Below, piece after piece: positions 1-9,111 of a stretch of 64,000 nucleotides of DNA. The notes beneath the pieces were generated by a model. That model searched no databases, was not told the origin of the DNA, and saw only the letters and a list, made by a program, of their open reading frames with translations. Each line of letters begins with the position of its first letter. Within the stretch, counting starts at the first letter, position 1. The position numbers and the translations under genes were made by a program. Origin of the DNA: Pseudobutyrivibrio ruminis HUN009 (GTDB taxonomy: Bacteria > Bacillota > Clostridia > Lachnospirales > Lachnospiraceae); contig NZ_JNLH01000001.1 of NCBI RefSeq assembly GCF_000703005.1, positions 2,163,001 through 2,227,000 on the forward strand, given 5' to 3'.

Positions 1-4
1 GTTA

Positions 5-39
5 ACAAAAAAAATGCTCCCCGTAAAAACGAGGAGCAT
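5..39 (-). terminator. Intrinsic terminator after the Rnf/flavoprotein operon
   Basis: A ten-position inverted repeat (14-23 with 30-39, one mismatch) is followed on the minus strand by a run of eight or more T. It lies just downstream of the stop of the exported flavoprotein gene and should end the rnf-flavoprotein transcript. Confidence 0.85.
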
Positions 40-53
40 GATAAAGAATTTAT

Positions 54-1823
54 TTATTTCTCGATGTATTCAATTGCACTTTCAGCTGCGATTCTACCAT
101 AAACAACGATATCAGCAACAGCATTACCGCCAAGACGGTTAGCACCGTGGATACCACCAGTAACCTCACCGCAAGCATATAGGCCTTCGATTGGATTGCC
201 GTCAGTATCAATTACCTCTGCAGAAGTGTTAATCTTAACACCACCCATACAGTGATGGATACCAGGTCCAACATTTACTGCATAGTAAGGACCAGAAGAA
301 AGATCTGTCTTTACAGCGCCGATTTCACGACCGAAGTCTTCATCAACACCAGATGCAACATAGCCAGACCATGTTGCTACTGTCTCTTTTAAAGCTTCTG
401 TTGCATCAGCATCAAATTCCATAGCCTTTGCAAGATCATCAAGAGTCTCACCATTTACAAGGTAACCACCCTTTTCAAGCTTAGAAATAACAGCAGAACC
501 CTCGTACATATCCTGGTTTACGATAAGCCATACATTACCTGTAGGCTGCTCGATTTCTGCAGCAGATACTTCATCACGAGTACCTGTCTCGTTGAAGAAT
601 CTGTGACCTTCTTTGTTTACAAGGATAGCGCCATCACCACGAAGTGCCTCACCAACTAATGTACCATCTGTAGGAACTACTGTAGGATGAAGCTGAATCT
701 GATCAAGATCAACAAAATCAGCATTAAGATCTCCTAAGAAATCAATAGCATCACCACTTGCTGTAGTAACGTTTGTAGAAATGTATCCTTCTAAGTCAGG
801 ACGATATTCTGTAACCTTATCCATGTTACCACCGAAACCACCTGTAGCTACAATTACAGCATCAGCATGAATTGTAACATTGTTTCCAGATGAGCCTGTA
901 GCCTTAACGCCTGCAGCCTTACCATCTTCCATAATGATTTCTGTAGCAGCTGTGTTTGTATGTACTTCGATTCCAAGCTCATCCATTCTTGCAGAAAGCT
1001 TATCTACAAGGTAAGAACCTACTGGAATGATGTTTCCGTCAGCATCTACTGGTCTATGTGTACGGTTAGCACTTAAACCACCCATGGTAGCAAGAGGTCC
1101 GTTTAATTCGATACCCTCTGAATCAAGCCAATCAATTGCACCTGATGTATTTTCAGCTAATACCTTTACAAGCTCAGGATCGTTCATGTTCTTACCACTT
1201 GCCATTGTATCATCGATAAATGACTGAACAGAATCCTCAACGCCCTGCTCTTCTTCGTAATGTGTCTCTGCAGCGTTCATACCAGAACTTGCACGAGCAG
1301 TATTACCACCAAGAATTGAGTTTTTCTCAAGAAGGATAACTGACTTTCCTTCCTCTGCAGCACTGATAGCAGCTGTCATACCAGCTCCACCACCACCGAT
1401 AACTACGATATCAGCAGTTCCTTCGTAATCCTCAGCAACTGTCTTTGAACCGTTAGAACCATCAGCAACAACACCAGCTTCATTAAGAGCTGCATTTACA
1501 GCCTCAAGGAAACCTGTAGAACTGTATGTAGCACCAGCGATAACGTCTACATTACTGTTCTGCTCTTCGATAATTTGAGTCTTTAAGTTGCTCAATGCTA
1601 CACCACCTACTGAAGGTGTTTCATCAGGAGCATCATAAGTAATGTCTGTGATAGTATCACCATCAACAAATACTGTAACTTCGATGTTACCTCCAAAGCC
1701 TTGTGCATTAGCAACATAAGACTTACCAGAAGCTCCCTTCTTTACGAGTGGAGCTAAACCACAGAATAATGCAAGTAATATACAGATTGTTACACCTAAA
1801 ATTTTCTTTGTACTATTACGCAT
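54..1823 (-). CDS. Exported FMN/FAD flavoprotein, fumarate reductase-like
   Basis: This 589-residue flavoprotein starts with an uncleaved or cleaved export signal (hydrophobic about 8-27). An FMN_bind domain follows, with the motif AGATYSS, in which Thr99 is the expected covalent FMN site. A FAD_binding_2 reductase domain then begins at the dinucleotide motif VIGGGGAG (about 141-148). Residues matching the flavocytochrome c fumarate reductase active site are present: QLHPT, an arginine in the RGDGAILVN...TRDE region, GIHHCMGG and GANRLGG. It probably transfers electrons to an organic acceptor (fumarate, urocanate or another enoate) outside the membrane; the substrate cannot be read from the sequence. 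It follows rnfB by 9 bases on the same strand and precedes the terminator, so it is probably part of the rnf transcript. The ATG has a GGAGG site. Confidence 0.85.
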   Translation of the reverse strand: MRNSTKKILGVTICILLALFCGLAPLVKKGASGKSYVANAQGFGGNIEVTVFVDGDTITDITYDAPDETPSVGGVALSNLKTQIIEEQNSNVDVIAGATYSSTGFLEAVNAALNEAGVVADGSNGSKTVAEDYEGTADIVVIGGGGAGMTAAISAAEEGKSVILLEKNSILGGNTARASSGMNAAETHYEEEQGVEDSVQSFIDDTMASGKNMNDPELVKVLAENTSGAIDWLDSEGIELNGPLATMGGLSANRTHRPVDADGNIIPVGSYLVDKLSARMDELGIEVHTNTAATEIIMEDGKAAGVKATGSSGNNVTIHADAVIVATGGFGGNMDKVTEYRPDLEGYISTNVTTASGDAIDFLGDLNADFVDLDQIQLHPTVVPTDGTLVGEALRGDGAILVNKEGHRFFNETGTRDEVSAAEIEQPTGNVWLIVNQDMYEGSAVISKLEKGGYLVNGETLDDLAKAMEFDADATEALKETVATWSGYVASGVDEDFGREIGAVKTDLSSGPYYAVNVGPGIHHCMGGVKINTSAEVIDTDGNPIEGLYACGEVTGGIHGANRLGGNAVADIVVYGRIAAESAIEYIEK

Positions 1824-1832
1824 ATTTCCTCC

Positions 1833-2624
1833 TTACAAAATGATCTTTCTTGGACAAGCTTCTGCACATTTGCCACAGCTTGTACATTTATCTTGATCTA
1901 TGTGAGCAAAGAATCCATCAACATGGATAGCATCACTTTCACAGACCTTTTCGCACTTGTGGCAACCAATACAGCCAACTTTACAAACGCTCATAACATC
2001 TTTTCCCTTGTCATTATTGTGACAACGAACAGCGTGACCAAAATCGTAAGGAATAAGCTCGATAAGATGATTTGGACATACAGCCACACACTTACCACAA
2101 GCCTTACAAGCTTCTTTGTCAACTAAAGCTACACCGTCAACAATATGAATAGCGTCAAATGGACAAGCCTTTACGCATGAGCCAAAGCCCATACAACCAT
2201 AAGAGCAAGCCTTAGGACCGCCACCTGGCACATATGCCATAGCCTGGCAATCCTCGACGCCTGTGTAATCGTAAAGCTGTGTGGCATTCTCACATGTTCC
2301 GTGACACATTACAAATGCAACTTTACGAACACCTTCTTCAGCAGCAACACCCATAATTTCAGAAATCTGAGCAGCAACAGGTGCGCCACCAACTGGGCAC
2401 TGATTTACAGGTGCCTCTCCCTTTGCGATAGCTGCAGCCAAGCCAGAACATCCAGCATATCCACAACCACCACAGTTATTTCCTGGAAGAACTGCAAGAA
2501 CAGCCTCTTCACGTGGATCAACTTCTACCTTAAACTTTTCAGATGAAAAGCAAAGGAAAAATCCAATTATACAACCGGTAGCGCCAACTATAACAGCTGC
2601 CAGTAAAATTCCTGTTATACTCAT
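1833..2624 (-). CDS. rnfB: Rnf electron transport complex subunit B
   Basis: This is the ferredoxin-accepting iron-sulfur subunit of Rnf, 263 residues. An N-terminal membrane anchor (about 5-25) is followed by the Fe-S domain with Cys51, 54, 59 and 76. Four ferredoxin-like cysteine groups follow: C140/144/150/154, C173/176/179/183, C214/218/221/224/228 and C247/250/253/257. The protein carries more clusters than the short proteobacterial RnfB, as is usual in clostridial Rnf complexes. It would take electrons from reduced ferredoxin on the cytoplasmic face and pass them into the membrane part. It is the last canonical rnf gene in the order C-D-G-E-A-B, 13 bases after rnfA. Confidence 0.95.
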   Translation of the reverse strand: MSITGILLAAVIVGATGCIIGFFLCFSSEKFKVEVDPREEAVLAVLPGNNCGGCGYAGCSGLAAAIAKGEAPVNQCPVGGAPVAAQISEIMGVAAEEGVRKVAFVMCHGTCENATQLYDYTGVEDCQAMAYVPGGGPKACSYGCMGFGSCVKACPFDAIHIVDGVALVDKEACKACGKCVAVCPNHLIELIPYDFGHAVRCHNNDKGKDVMSVCKVGCIGCHKCEKVCESDAIHVDGFFAHIDQDKCTSCGKCAEACPRKIIL

Positions 2625-2637
2625 TTGTTAGCCCTCC

Positions 2638-3222
2638 TTAAATTACTCCAGCGAAGCCCATAAAAGCCATAGCCATAAGTCCTGCTGTAACAAGAACGAT
2701 AGCTGAACCTTTGAAAGCCTGTGGAAAATCGTTGTATTCAATCTTTTCTCTGATGCCAGCCATGATTACGATTGCAATTGTAAAGCCAAGAGCAACACCA
2801 AAACCATTAATTACTGACTCAAGAATGTCATATTCCTTAGTAACGTTATTGATAGCTGTACCAAGCACTGCACAGTTTGTTGTGATAAGTGGAAGGTATA
2901 CACCAAGTGACTTATAAAGTGAAGGTACGCTCTTTTTAAGGAACATCTCTACGAACTGAACAAGTGCAGCAATAACAAGAATGAAAACAATTGTCTGCAT
3001 ATATTCAAATCCAGTAGGAGCCAAAATAAACTTATAAATAAGTGATGTAACAAATGATGAAATAGTAATTACGAAGATTACTGCTCCACCCATACCTGCT
3101 GCTGTCTCAACCCTCTTTGATACTCCAAGGAATGGACAAAGACCAAGGAACTGAGAAAGAACAACGTTGTTAACAATAGCTGAAGCTACTAATAAAAGAA
3201 TTAAGCTTGTTACGTAACTCAT
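2638..3222 (-). CDS. rnfA: Rnf complex membrane subunit A
   Basis: A 194-residue protein with about six membrane helices, of the RnfA/NqrE family. The two short cysteine motifs LGLCPFLG and TTNCAVLG are those that, with the matching pair in RnfE, are known in this family to hold an intramembrane iron-sulfur centre. The start codon overlaps the rnfE stop by one base (TAATG), and the GGAGG ribosome site sits inside the end of rnfE, indicating translational coupling. Its role is electron transfer across the membrane within the ion-pumping ferredoxin:NAD+ oxidoreductase. Confidence 0.95.
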   Translation of the reverse strand: MSYVTSLILLLVASAIVNNVVLSQFLGLCPFLGVSKRVETAAGMGGAVIFVITISSFVTSLIYKFILAPTGFEYMQTIVFILVIAALVQFVEMFLKKSVPSLYKSLGVYLPLITTNCAVLGTAINNVTKEYDILESVINGFGVALGFTIAIVIMAGIREKIEYNDFPQAFKGSAIVLVTAGLMAMAFMGFAGVI

Positions 3223-4079
3223 TATTTTTCCTCCTTTCCAGCGATATCGTCAGCATATGAAGAATCAGAACCAGATTTCTCTACATCTTCAGTATTCTTT
3301 GCATTTGCAGTCTGTTTTGTTTCTGTAGGCACAGCCTGTGGCTTAGCAACATCCTTAGGATCAACTGGTGGAACCTCATCAGCCTTGTGAACCAAAGACT
3401 TTCCTGTACATGCACTTGATAAGCTACAACCTGAGCAATCTCCGCCTAAGCATCCCTGTACTGCTGGAAGTGGCTTACCCTTTGCTTCCATGTTACGTCT
3501 AACAACGTTCATGATGGCAACAAGACAAGCAAGTACGAAGAAAGCTCCAGGAGCAAGACCAAATAATGTGATGTGATAATCATTAAGTGGTGCAATAACT
3601 GCTCCGAAGATAGATCCGTTTGCAAGAATTTCACGAACAATACCAATAAGAGTAAGTCCTACTGTGAAACCAAGACCCATACCAATACCATCGAACATTG
3701 ATGGGATGACTGGATTCTTGCTAGCGTAGCTCTCTGCACGTCCTAAGATGATACAGTTAACTACGATAAGTGGAATGTAAATACCAAGTGATTCATATAA
3801 TGAAGGTGTAAAACCTTCCATTAAAAACTGAACAATTGTAACGAAGGATGCAACTACAACGATGAAAGCTGGCATTCTCACTCTATCTGGAATGATATTT
3901 CTAAGTGCAGAAATAAGCATGTTAGATAAAACAAGAACGACTGTTGTAGAAAGGCCCATACCAATACCATTAATAGCTGATGTGGTAACAGCAAGTGTTG
4001 GACACATACCAAGCATTAATACAAAGGTAGGATTCTCCTTCCAAAGTCCGTTATAAACTCTTTCTAGGTTCTTATTCAT
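3222..4079 (-). CDS. rnfE: Rnf complex membrane subunit E with cysteine-rich tail
   Basis: RnfE/NqrD-family membrane subunit of about 285 residues. The motifs LGMCPTLAV and VVNCIILGRAE mirror the two cysteine motifs of RnfA. I place the start at 4079, where the ATG has GGAGG eight bases upstream and overlaps the rnfG stop by 8 bases; a longer frame to 4088 lacks a good site. After the membrane core (about 1-200) there is an unusual hydrophilic extension of some 85 residues. It contains a cluster of four cysteines (C-x4-C-x2-C-x5-C within CLGGDCSGCSLSSAC), then a Lys/Pro/Asp/Glu-rich low-complexity end. The extension is not part of the textbook RnfE fold and might bind metal or Fe-S. Confidence 0.93.
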   Translation of the reverse strand: MNKNLERVYNGLWKENPTFVLMLGMCPTLAVTTSAINGIGMGLSTTVVLVLSNMLISALRNIIPDRVRMPAFIVVVASFVTIVQFLMEGFTPSLYESLGIYIPLIVVNCIILGRAESYASKNPVIPSMFDGIGMGLGFTVGLTLIGIVREILANGSIFGAVIAPLNDYHITLFGLAPGAFFVLACLVAIMNVVRRNMEAKGKPLPAVQGCLGGDCSGCSLSSACTGKSLVHKADEVPPVDPKDVAKPQAVPTETKQTANAKNTEDVEKSGSDSSYADDIAGKEEK

Positions 4080-4695
4080 TAGAAGCACCTCCTACAATAG
4101 ATTCGAAGTAGGTGACACATGCATTAATACCACCTGTCATAGCACGCGATGTTACAGTGGCAGCTGAAATAGCATCTACTTCGCTTGATGAAGATGCGCC
4201 AGTCTTTGTAACTGTAAAGATTTCTGCTGCTCTGTTAATGAACTGAGCTGAGAATGAACCATCACCTGTATCTTTAGCCTTCATACCAAGACCAGCTGTT
4301 TCTGAGATTTCAGTAATTGAATAGCCATTGATAATACCATCATTTGTGATACCTACAGAAAATGTAATATTTCCGCCGTATCCTGCTGATGTTGTAACTG
4401 TAAGAACGTATCCAATTACATTATTTGAAGCATCAAGTGCCTCAACACAATTATCGATTGTCTCTGTACCGTATCCTGCCTGATTAACGTAAGTTGTGGC
4501 AGCTGAAGAATCGAAATCCTCAATTTCAGCAAATGAAGCTGCATCTGCAAATACTGACGAATATGCTTCCTTCATAGCGTCCTGATGAGCTTTCTCAATA
4601 GGTGCTTTTGTGATTTCGTATACAAGTCCTAAAGCGAAGCCTGCTACAAGAGTAATACAGGTAAGGACTAAAGCGTCTTTTACCAATTTATTCAT
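4072..4695 (-). CDS. rnfG: Rnf complex FMN-binding subunit G
   Basis: A 207-residue RnfG/NqrC-family protein. One N-terminal membrane helix (about 8-27) anchors an extracytoplasmic FMN_bind domain. The flavinylation motif SAATVTS places the covalent FMN on Thr180, attached by an ApbE-type transferase that is not encoded in this window. It overlaps rnfD by 8 bases and rnfE by 8 bases, so the genes are tightly coupled. It relays electrons on the outer side of the complex. Confidence 0.94.
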   Translation of the reverse strand: MNKLVKDALVLTCITLVAGFALGLVYEITKAPIEKAHQDAMKEAYSSVFADAASFAEIEDFDSSAATTYVNQAGYGTETIDNCVEALDASNNVIGYVLTVTTSAGYGGNITFSVGITNDGIINGYSITEISETAGLGMKAKDTGDGSFSAQFINRAAEIFTVTKTGASSSSEVDAISAATVTSRAMTGGINACVTYFESIVGGASNE

Positions 4696-5626
4696 TAGAC
4701 TTCACCTCCTTTGATATTCCAAAGGCTCTAGGTACTGTAATCTTTTCGATAAGTGGAACGAGAAGGTTGCTGAAGATGATAGCGTAGCTAACGCCCTCTG
4801 CACTGTTGCCAAAGAATCTGAAGATTCCAGTTAAAACACCGAGGCAAATACCAAAAAGGACCTTGCCAAGAGGTGTGATTGGCGATGTAACATAATCTGT
4901 TGCCATGAAGAATGCACCAAGCATTAATCCACCACCACAAAGGTGCGCAACAAGGAATGTTGTATCTAAGCCGTGTCCTCCAAATAAAATAACGAAAATG
5001 GAGAATGTAAGAATATAAACACCAGGAATAACTAAATCAATTACGCCTAACAAGATAAGAATAATTGCTCCAATCAAAATACAAAGAGCACTAGTCTCAC
5101 CGATTGTACCTGCTGTACGACCAATTAACATATCGAGAGTGTTTACATTTCCACCACCGATTGATGCAAGAGGTGTAGGGCCAGCAACGCCATCGTACTC
5201 GAAATGAGTCATTGTTCCTGCGAATGAAATAAGCAAGAATACACGTCCACCAAGTGCTGGGTTCATGAAGTTCTGACCTAATCCGCCGAATAACATCTTT
5301 ACAACTACGATTGCAAAAACGCTACCGAGCACTGCCTGCCATACAGGAAGTGTATGTGGTAAGTTGAGTGCAAGAAGAAGTCCAGTAACAGCTGCACTTA
5401 AATCGCCGATTGTATTCTTCTTCCCTACTGCTTTTTCAAATAAGAACTCTGATAATACACAAGATGTGATACATACTGCTATAAGTAATAATGCACGAAT
5501 TCCAAAATTGATAATACCAAATAGTGTAGTTGGCATAAGGGCAATTATCACATATAACATGATAATACTACTGTCGTCCTTCGCTCTGACATGTGGAGAT
5601 GAAGAAACTTTTAATAAATTACTCAC
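4688..5626 (-). CDS. rnfD: Rnf complex membrane flavosubunit D
   Basis: A 312-residue RnfD/NqrB-family integral membrane protein. It has about nine hydrophobic segments and the covalent FMN motif GPTPLAS, with Thr151 as the expected attachment residue; proteobacterial homologues have SGATPLA here. It begins 17 bases after rnfC, and its 3' end overlaps rnfG. In Rnf and Nqr complexes this subunit, with its paired flavin, belongs to the ion-translocating core. Confidence 0.94.
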   Translation of the reverse strand: MSNLLKVSSSPHVRAKDDSSIIMLYVIIALMPTTLFGIINFGIRALLLIAVCITSCVLSEFLFEKAVGKKNTIGDLSAAVTGLLLALNLPHTLPVWQAVLGSVFAIVVVKMLFGGLGQNFMNPALGGRVFLLISFAGTMTHFEYDGVAGPTPLASIGGGNVNTLDMLIGRTAGTIGETSALCILIGAIILILLGVIDLVIPGVYILTFSIFVILFGGHGLDTTFLVAHLCGGGLMLGAFFMATDYVTSPITPLGKVLFGICLGVLTGIFRFFGNSAEGVSYAIIFSNLLVPLIEKITVPRAFGISKEVKSNE

Positions 5627-5643
5627 TTTCTACCCCATCCTTT

Positions 5644-6963
5644 CTACTTTTTTCTCTTATCTGCAAGAATTTGTTTTTTCATAGTCTTAATTGACTGAGC
5701 CAGTGGCTTTCTAGCTGGACAAGCAAAGCTGCAGCTACCACATTCAATACATTCAAGACCATACCATTTTTCGAACGTTTCCTTGTCTCCGTGATCAGAG
5801 AACTTAGAAAGTCTAGAAGGTATTAATTTTTCAGGACAAGCCTCAACACATCTACCACAGTTAATACAAGCAGTAGTTTCGTACATTGAAACTTCATCTT
5901 CTGATAAGCAAACAAGCGCGCCTGATGTCTTTGTTGTAGGGATATCAGCATCCATAACAGCAAAGCCCATCATAGGACCACCTGAAATGATTTTTGCTGG
6001 CTCTCTAACGAATCCGCCAGCTGCTTCAAGGATTTCCTTGCAGCTCATACCGATGCAAATTCTGTAGTTGCGTGGCTCCATAACTGCATCACCAGTAAGT
6101 GTGAAGATACGGTCCATAACTGGCTTTCCTTCAACAATTGCTGTATAGATAGCATTTATAGTAGCAACATTGTCTACGATACATCCAGCATCAGCAGGAA
6201 GCATCTTTGAGTTAATCTCACGACCTGTGCACGCCTTGATAATCTGACGCTCACCACCCTGAGGATACTTTGTAAGAAGTGGAACCACTTCGATACGTGG
6301 CTCATTCTCAACAAGCTTCTCTAATGATGCAATAACATCAGATTTGTTGTCTTCTACGCCAAGCAAACCTTTTGCCTTTGGGAAAAGCTGAAGAATAATC
6401 TTCATGCCAGTGATAAGCTTTTCTGGCTCTTCAACCATACTTCTATAGTCTGATGTAAGATAAGGTTCGCATTCAGCACAGTTTGCAATAATATATTCAA
6501 TCTTCTCAGGATTGTTAGGTGAAAGCTTTACATGAGTAGGGAAACCAGCACCTCCCATGCCTACAATACCTGCATCCTGAATTTTCTTGATGATTTCTTC
6601 ATTGGAAAGCTTTGTATAATCCTCGCAAGGTTCAAATCCTGTCTCAATGAATTGGCCATCACTTTCAATTATGATAGAATTAACCATGTCGCCTGTTGCG
6701 ACGCGTCGAGGCTCAATAGCCTTGACTGTACCGGAAACGCTTGAGAAAATTGGTGCAGACACAAATCCGCCTGCTTCTGCAATTTTCTGACCTCTGAGCA
6801 CACTATCGCCTACTGCGACACATGCTTGTGCTGGTGCACCTATGTGCTGGGATAATGGATATACCATTAAGCCCTGTGGCTTAATATCCTTAATAGGCTT
6901 TTCTTTGGAAAGTTCCTTGCCTTCATAAGGATGGACGCCACCTTTAAATGTTCTAAGGCCCAT
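5644..6963 (-). CDS. rnfC: Rnf complex NADH-side subunit C
   Basis: First gene of the rnf operon, about 439 residues. It contains the NADH/FMN-binding glycine motif GMGGAGFP (about 133-140), an SLBB-type region and two [4Fe-4S] motifs, CINCGRCVEACP (about 366) and CIECGSCSFACP (about 405). I choose the ATG at 6963 because AGGAG is eight bases upstream; the in-frame ATG at 6969 would sit only about three bases from that site. RnfC is the peripheral cytoplasmic subunit where electrons reach NAD+. An extended -10 promoter lies upstream at 7000-7008. Confidence 0.95.
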   Translation of the reverse strand: MGLRTFKGGVHPYEGKELSKEKPIKDIKPQGLMVYPLSQHIGAPAQACVAVGDSVLRGQKIAEAGGFVSAPIFSSVSGTVKAIEPRRVATGDMVNSIIIESDGQFIETGFEPCEDYTKLSNEEIIKKIQDAGIVGMGGAGFPTHVKLSPNNPEKIEYIIANCAECEPYLTSDYRSMVEEPEKLITGMKIILQLFPKAKGLLGVEDNKSDVIASLEKLVENEPRIEVVPLLTKYPQGGERQIIKACTGREINSKMLPADAGCIVDNVATINAIYTAIVEGKPVMDRIFTLTGDAVMEPRNYRICIGMSCKEILEAAGGFVREPAKIISGGPMMGFAVMDADIPTTKTSGALVCLSEDEVSMYETTACINCGRCVEACPEKLIPSRLSKFSDHGDKETFEKWYGLECIECGSCSFACPARKPLAQSIKTMKKQILADKRKK

Positions 6964-6999
6964 TAGCATTTACTCCTCTCTTTCTTTAACGTTAATTAA

Positions 7000-7008
7000 A
7001 TTATATCA
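7000..7008 (-). promoter_or_regulatory. Extended -10 promoter of the rnf operon
   Basis: On the minus strand the sequence TGATATAAT (TGnTATAAT) lies about 40 bases before the rnfC start. The -35 region is poor, which fits an extended -10 promoter. It fires away from the plus-strand promoter at 7084-7089. Confidence 0.6.
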
Positions 7009-7083
7009 TTTAAAATACTGAAGTAGAGAAAATTTATCATTAATATTGTACATTTTCGAATACCAAAGTATGAAAAATTTGTG

Positions 7084-7089
7084 TATAAT
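7084..7089 (+). promoter_or_regulatory. -10 element (TATAAT) for the YprB-like gene
   Basis: A perfect TATAAT on the plus strand overlaps the GTG that would open the longest reading frame (7081). Transcription from here would start near 7096, so that GTG cannot be the start and the ATG at 7123 is preferred. The -35 is weak. Confidence 0.5.
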
Positions 7090-7122
7090 TTAATGAAAAA
7101 ACTTTATAAAGCGAGTTATATT

Positions 7123-8181
7123 ATGGAAATAATTAAAAACACTTATGAATTAGATAACTTAAGCTATGCAATCGACAAATATTTTGATAAAACCACACTT
7201 TTCTTTGATATTGAGTGTACAGGCCTATCTCCTAGGAAATCTTTTATTTATTTAATTGGATATGCTACAAGAATCGATAATTCTGTCACTATTACACAGC
7301 TATTGGCGGCTAATGAATCTGAAGAAATCGAAATAATTACTGAATTCGAAAATGTAATGGCGAGTTATGATAATCTACTAGGATTCAACTCCACACGATT
7401 TGACGAATCATTTATCGTAGAACGATGTAGAAAATACAATTTCAATACCAAGATTAAATCTAAGAATCATATGGATATGTATTTAAAAACAACAAAAGCC
7501 AGATGCCTTCTAGATTTACCAAACTATAAGCAAAAAACTATCGAGCAATATTTAGGGTTAAATAGAGATGATAAATATAACGGCGGCGAGCTTATTCCTG
7601 TATACGAAAAGTATTCTCTCACCGGTGATTTAGAGTCCAAAAACCTTATTCTTCTTCATAATTATGAAGACGTTCAAGGAATGATTTATATAACTGATAT
7701 TCTGGCTTATCCTGATTTATTTAATTCGCAATTACGATATGTTTCTCATGAATTTTACACAGATAAACTTAGATTTATTGTTGAAACAGATATTACAATT
7801 CCAAATTCAATAAATAAACAACGAGATTACGGCATATATATCATAAAGGACAATCGTATATACGTTACGCTTGATTTATTCAACGGAGAACTGCTCACTT
7901 TTCTGCCTGATTATAAAAACTATTATTATCTGATAAACGAGGACATGATAATACCTAAATCATTAGGAGAAAGCATGGATAAAAACAGCCGTCGTCCTGC
8001 TAAGAAACAGGATTGTAAGGTAAAAAAAGAAGGGCAATTCCTTGCCCTTCCTGAAAAAATCGATATTGGAACTACTCGGATATTCAAACCTTCATATGAA
8101 GCAAAAGAGGCATTTGTTGATGTCAATGACATTACTCCTAATCTGCTATTGAAGGTTGTTAGATACATGCTTAAGCATTAG
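7123..8181 (+). CDS. YprB-like RNase H-fold exonuclease domain protein
   Basis: About 352 residues. The N-terminal 200 show a DnaQ-like (DEDD) 3'-5' exonuclease pattern: FFDIECTGLS (Asp/Glu of motif I), GFNSTRFDESF (motif II Asp) and HNYEDVQGM (motif III region). This is the arrangement of the predicted ribonuclease H-like family that includes Bacillus YprB. The C-terminal 150 residues are unassigned. The ATG at 7123 was chosen because the upstream GTG overlaps the probable -10 box. It reads opposite to its neighbours and overlaps the end of cheR by four bases. Its biological substrate is unknown. Confidence 0.75.
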   Translation: MEIIKNTYELDNLSYAIDKYFDKTTLFFDIECTGLSPRKSFIYLIGYATRIDNSVTITQLLAANESEEIEIITEFENVMASYDNLLGFNSTRFDESFIVERCRKYNFNTKIKSKNHMDMYLKTTKARCLLDLPNYKQKTIEQYLGLNRDDKYNGGELIPVYEKYSLTGDLESKNLILLHNYEDVQGMIYITDILAYPDLFNSQLRYVSHEFYTDKLRFIVETDITIPNSINKQRDYGIYIIKDNRIYVTLDLFNGELLTFLPDYKNYYYLINEDMIIPKSLGESMDKNSRRPAKKQDCKVKKEGQFLALPEKIDIGTTRIFKPSYEAKEAFVDVNDITPNLLLKVVRYMLKH

Positions 8182-8951
8182 TTCTTCTCGTAATAGAAAG
8201 AGTAACGACGCTTATATCCAAGATCTTTGTAATTAATAACCTGCTCTGTAGAGCCAATAAATAGAATGCCACCAGGACGAAGTGATTTGCAGAATTTGTC
8301 ATATACTTCGTCCTTTGCTTCATCTGTAAAGTAAATCAATACATTTCGACAAACAATCATATCATAGTTTGTAGGATATGTATCGCGAAGCAAATTATGC
8401 TCTTTAAATTCTACACACTTCTTTATCTCTTCACTTATCTGGAATGAATTTCCTACTGGTGTAAAATATTTCTTTTTTAAATCTGCAGGAACGTTAGCAA
8501 TACTCTTGGCATTATATAAGCCAACCTTTGCAGTAGCGATAACCTGCTTATCAATGTCTGTTGCAAGAATCTTAATTTTGTTAAGAGGAAGATGCTGTGA
8601 TAATGCCATTACTAACGAATATGGCTCATCTCCAGTAGAACATGCAGCACTCCAAATCTTAAGATTCTGGCCAGAATGTTTGATTAATTCTGGAATGAAT
8701 TCTTTTGTAAGAAGATCCCACTGCTCTGGATTTCTATAGAACTCAGAAACATTAATGGTAAGGAAGTTTACAAACTCATCAAAAACTTCTTTGTCACTCT
8801 TTAAAAGTGCAACGTAATCGTGATATTCCTTACATTTATGTTTTGTTACAAGAGAATCTATACGTCTACGCATCTGTTTCTCTTTATAGGAACTTAAATC
8901 GATTTTAGTGAGATCATAAACCTCTTTCTTGAATCCATCGTAATTCTCCAT
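8178..8951 (-). CDS. cheR: Chemotaxis protein methyltransferase CheR
   Basis: A 257-residue SAM-dependent methyltransferase that methylates glutamates on chemoreceptors. It has the N-terminal helical CheR_N domain (about 1-70) and the SAM-binding motif SAACSTGDEPYSL (about 100-112). The conserved MIVCRNVLIYF block follows, and the C-terminal motif is GGILFIGSTEQ. An AGGAGA ribosome site precedes the ATG. It stands alone, not in a che operon, and works with the MCP (38008-39666) and CheV (57760-58683). Confidence 0.95.
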   Translation of the reverse strand: MENYDGFKKEVYDLTKIDLSSYKEKQMRRRIDSLVTKHKCKEYHDYVALLKSDKEVFDEFVNFLTINVSEFYRNPEQWDLLTKEFIPELIKHSGQNLKIWSAACSTGDEPYSLVMALSQHLPLNKIKILATDIDKQVIATAKVGLYNAKSIANVPADLKKKYFTPVGNSFQISEEIKKCVEFKEHNLLRDTYPTNYDMIVCRNVLIYFTDEAKDEVYDKFCKSLRPGGILFIGSTEQVINYKDLGYKRRYSFYYEKN

Positions 8952-9005
8952 GCAATCTTCTCCTATCTATATATTTTATATCCTTCTGTAACTCGTAATA
9001 GATAC

Positions 9006-9011
9006 ATTATA
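9006..9011 (-). promoter_or_regulatory. Probable -10 element of cheR
   Basis: The minus strand carries TATAAT about 55 bases upstream of the cheR start, within an AT-rich leader. No convincing -35 or flagellar sigma-28 motif was found. Confidence 0.4.
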
Positions 9012-9060
9012 TACATCATTTGTGTATTTATTGTTATTTTTCTAAGAATAATTTCACTCG

Positions 9061-9096
9061 AAAAGAAAAAAGGTCTAGATTTAAAACCTAGACCTT
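9061..9096 (-). terminator. Intrinsic terminator after rpsA
   Basis: A nine-base-pair stem (9070-9078 with 9088-9096) is followed on the minus strand by a T-rich tract, 16 bases after the rpsA stop. Confidence 0.85.
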
Positions 9097-9111
9097 AAAA
9101 TAGTCAACGAA

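Noticed and set aside
7081..7122. GTG at 7081 as start of the YprB-like gene
   Set aside because: It overlaps the TATAAT promoter element; ATG 7123 better fits the transcript.
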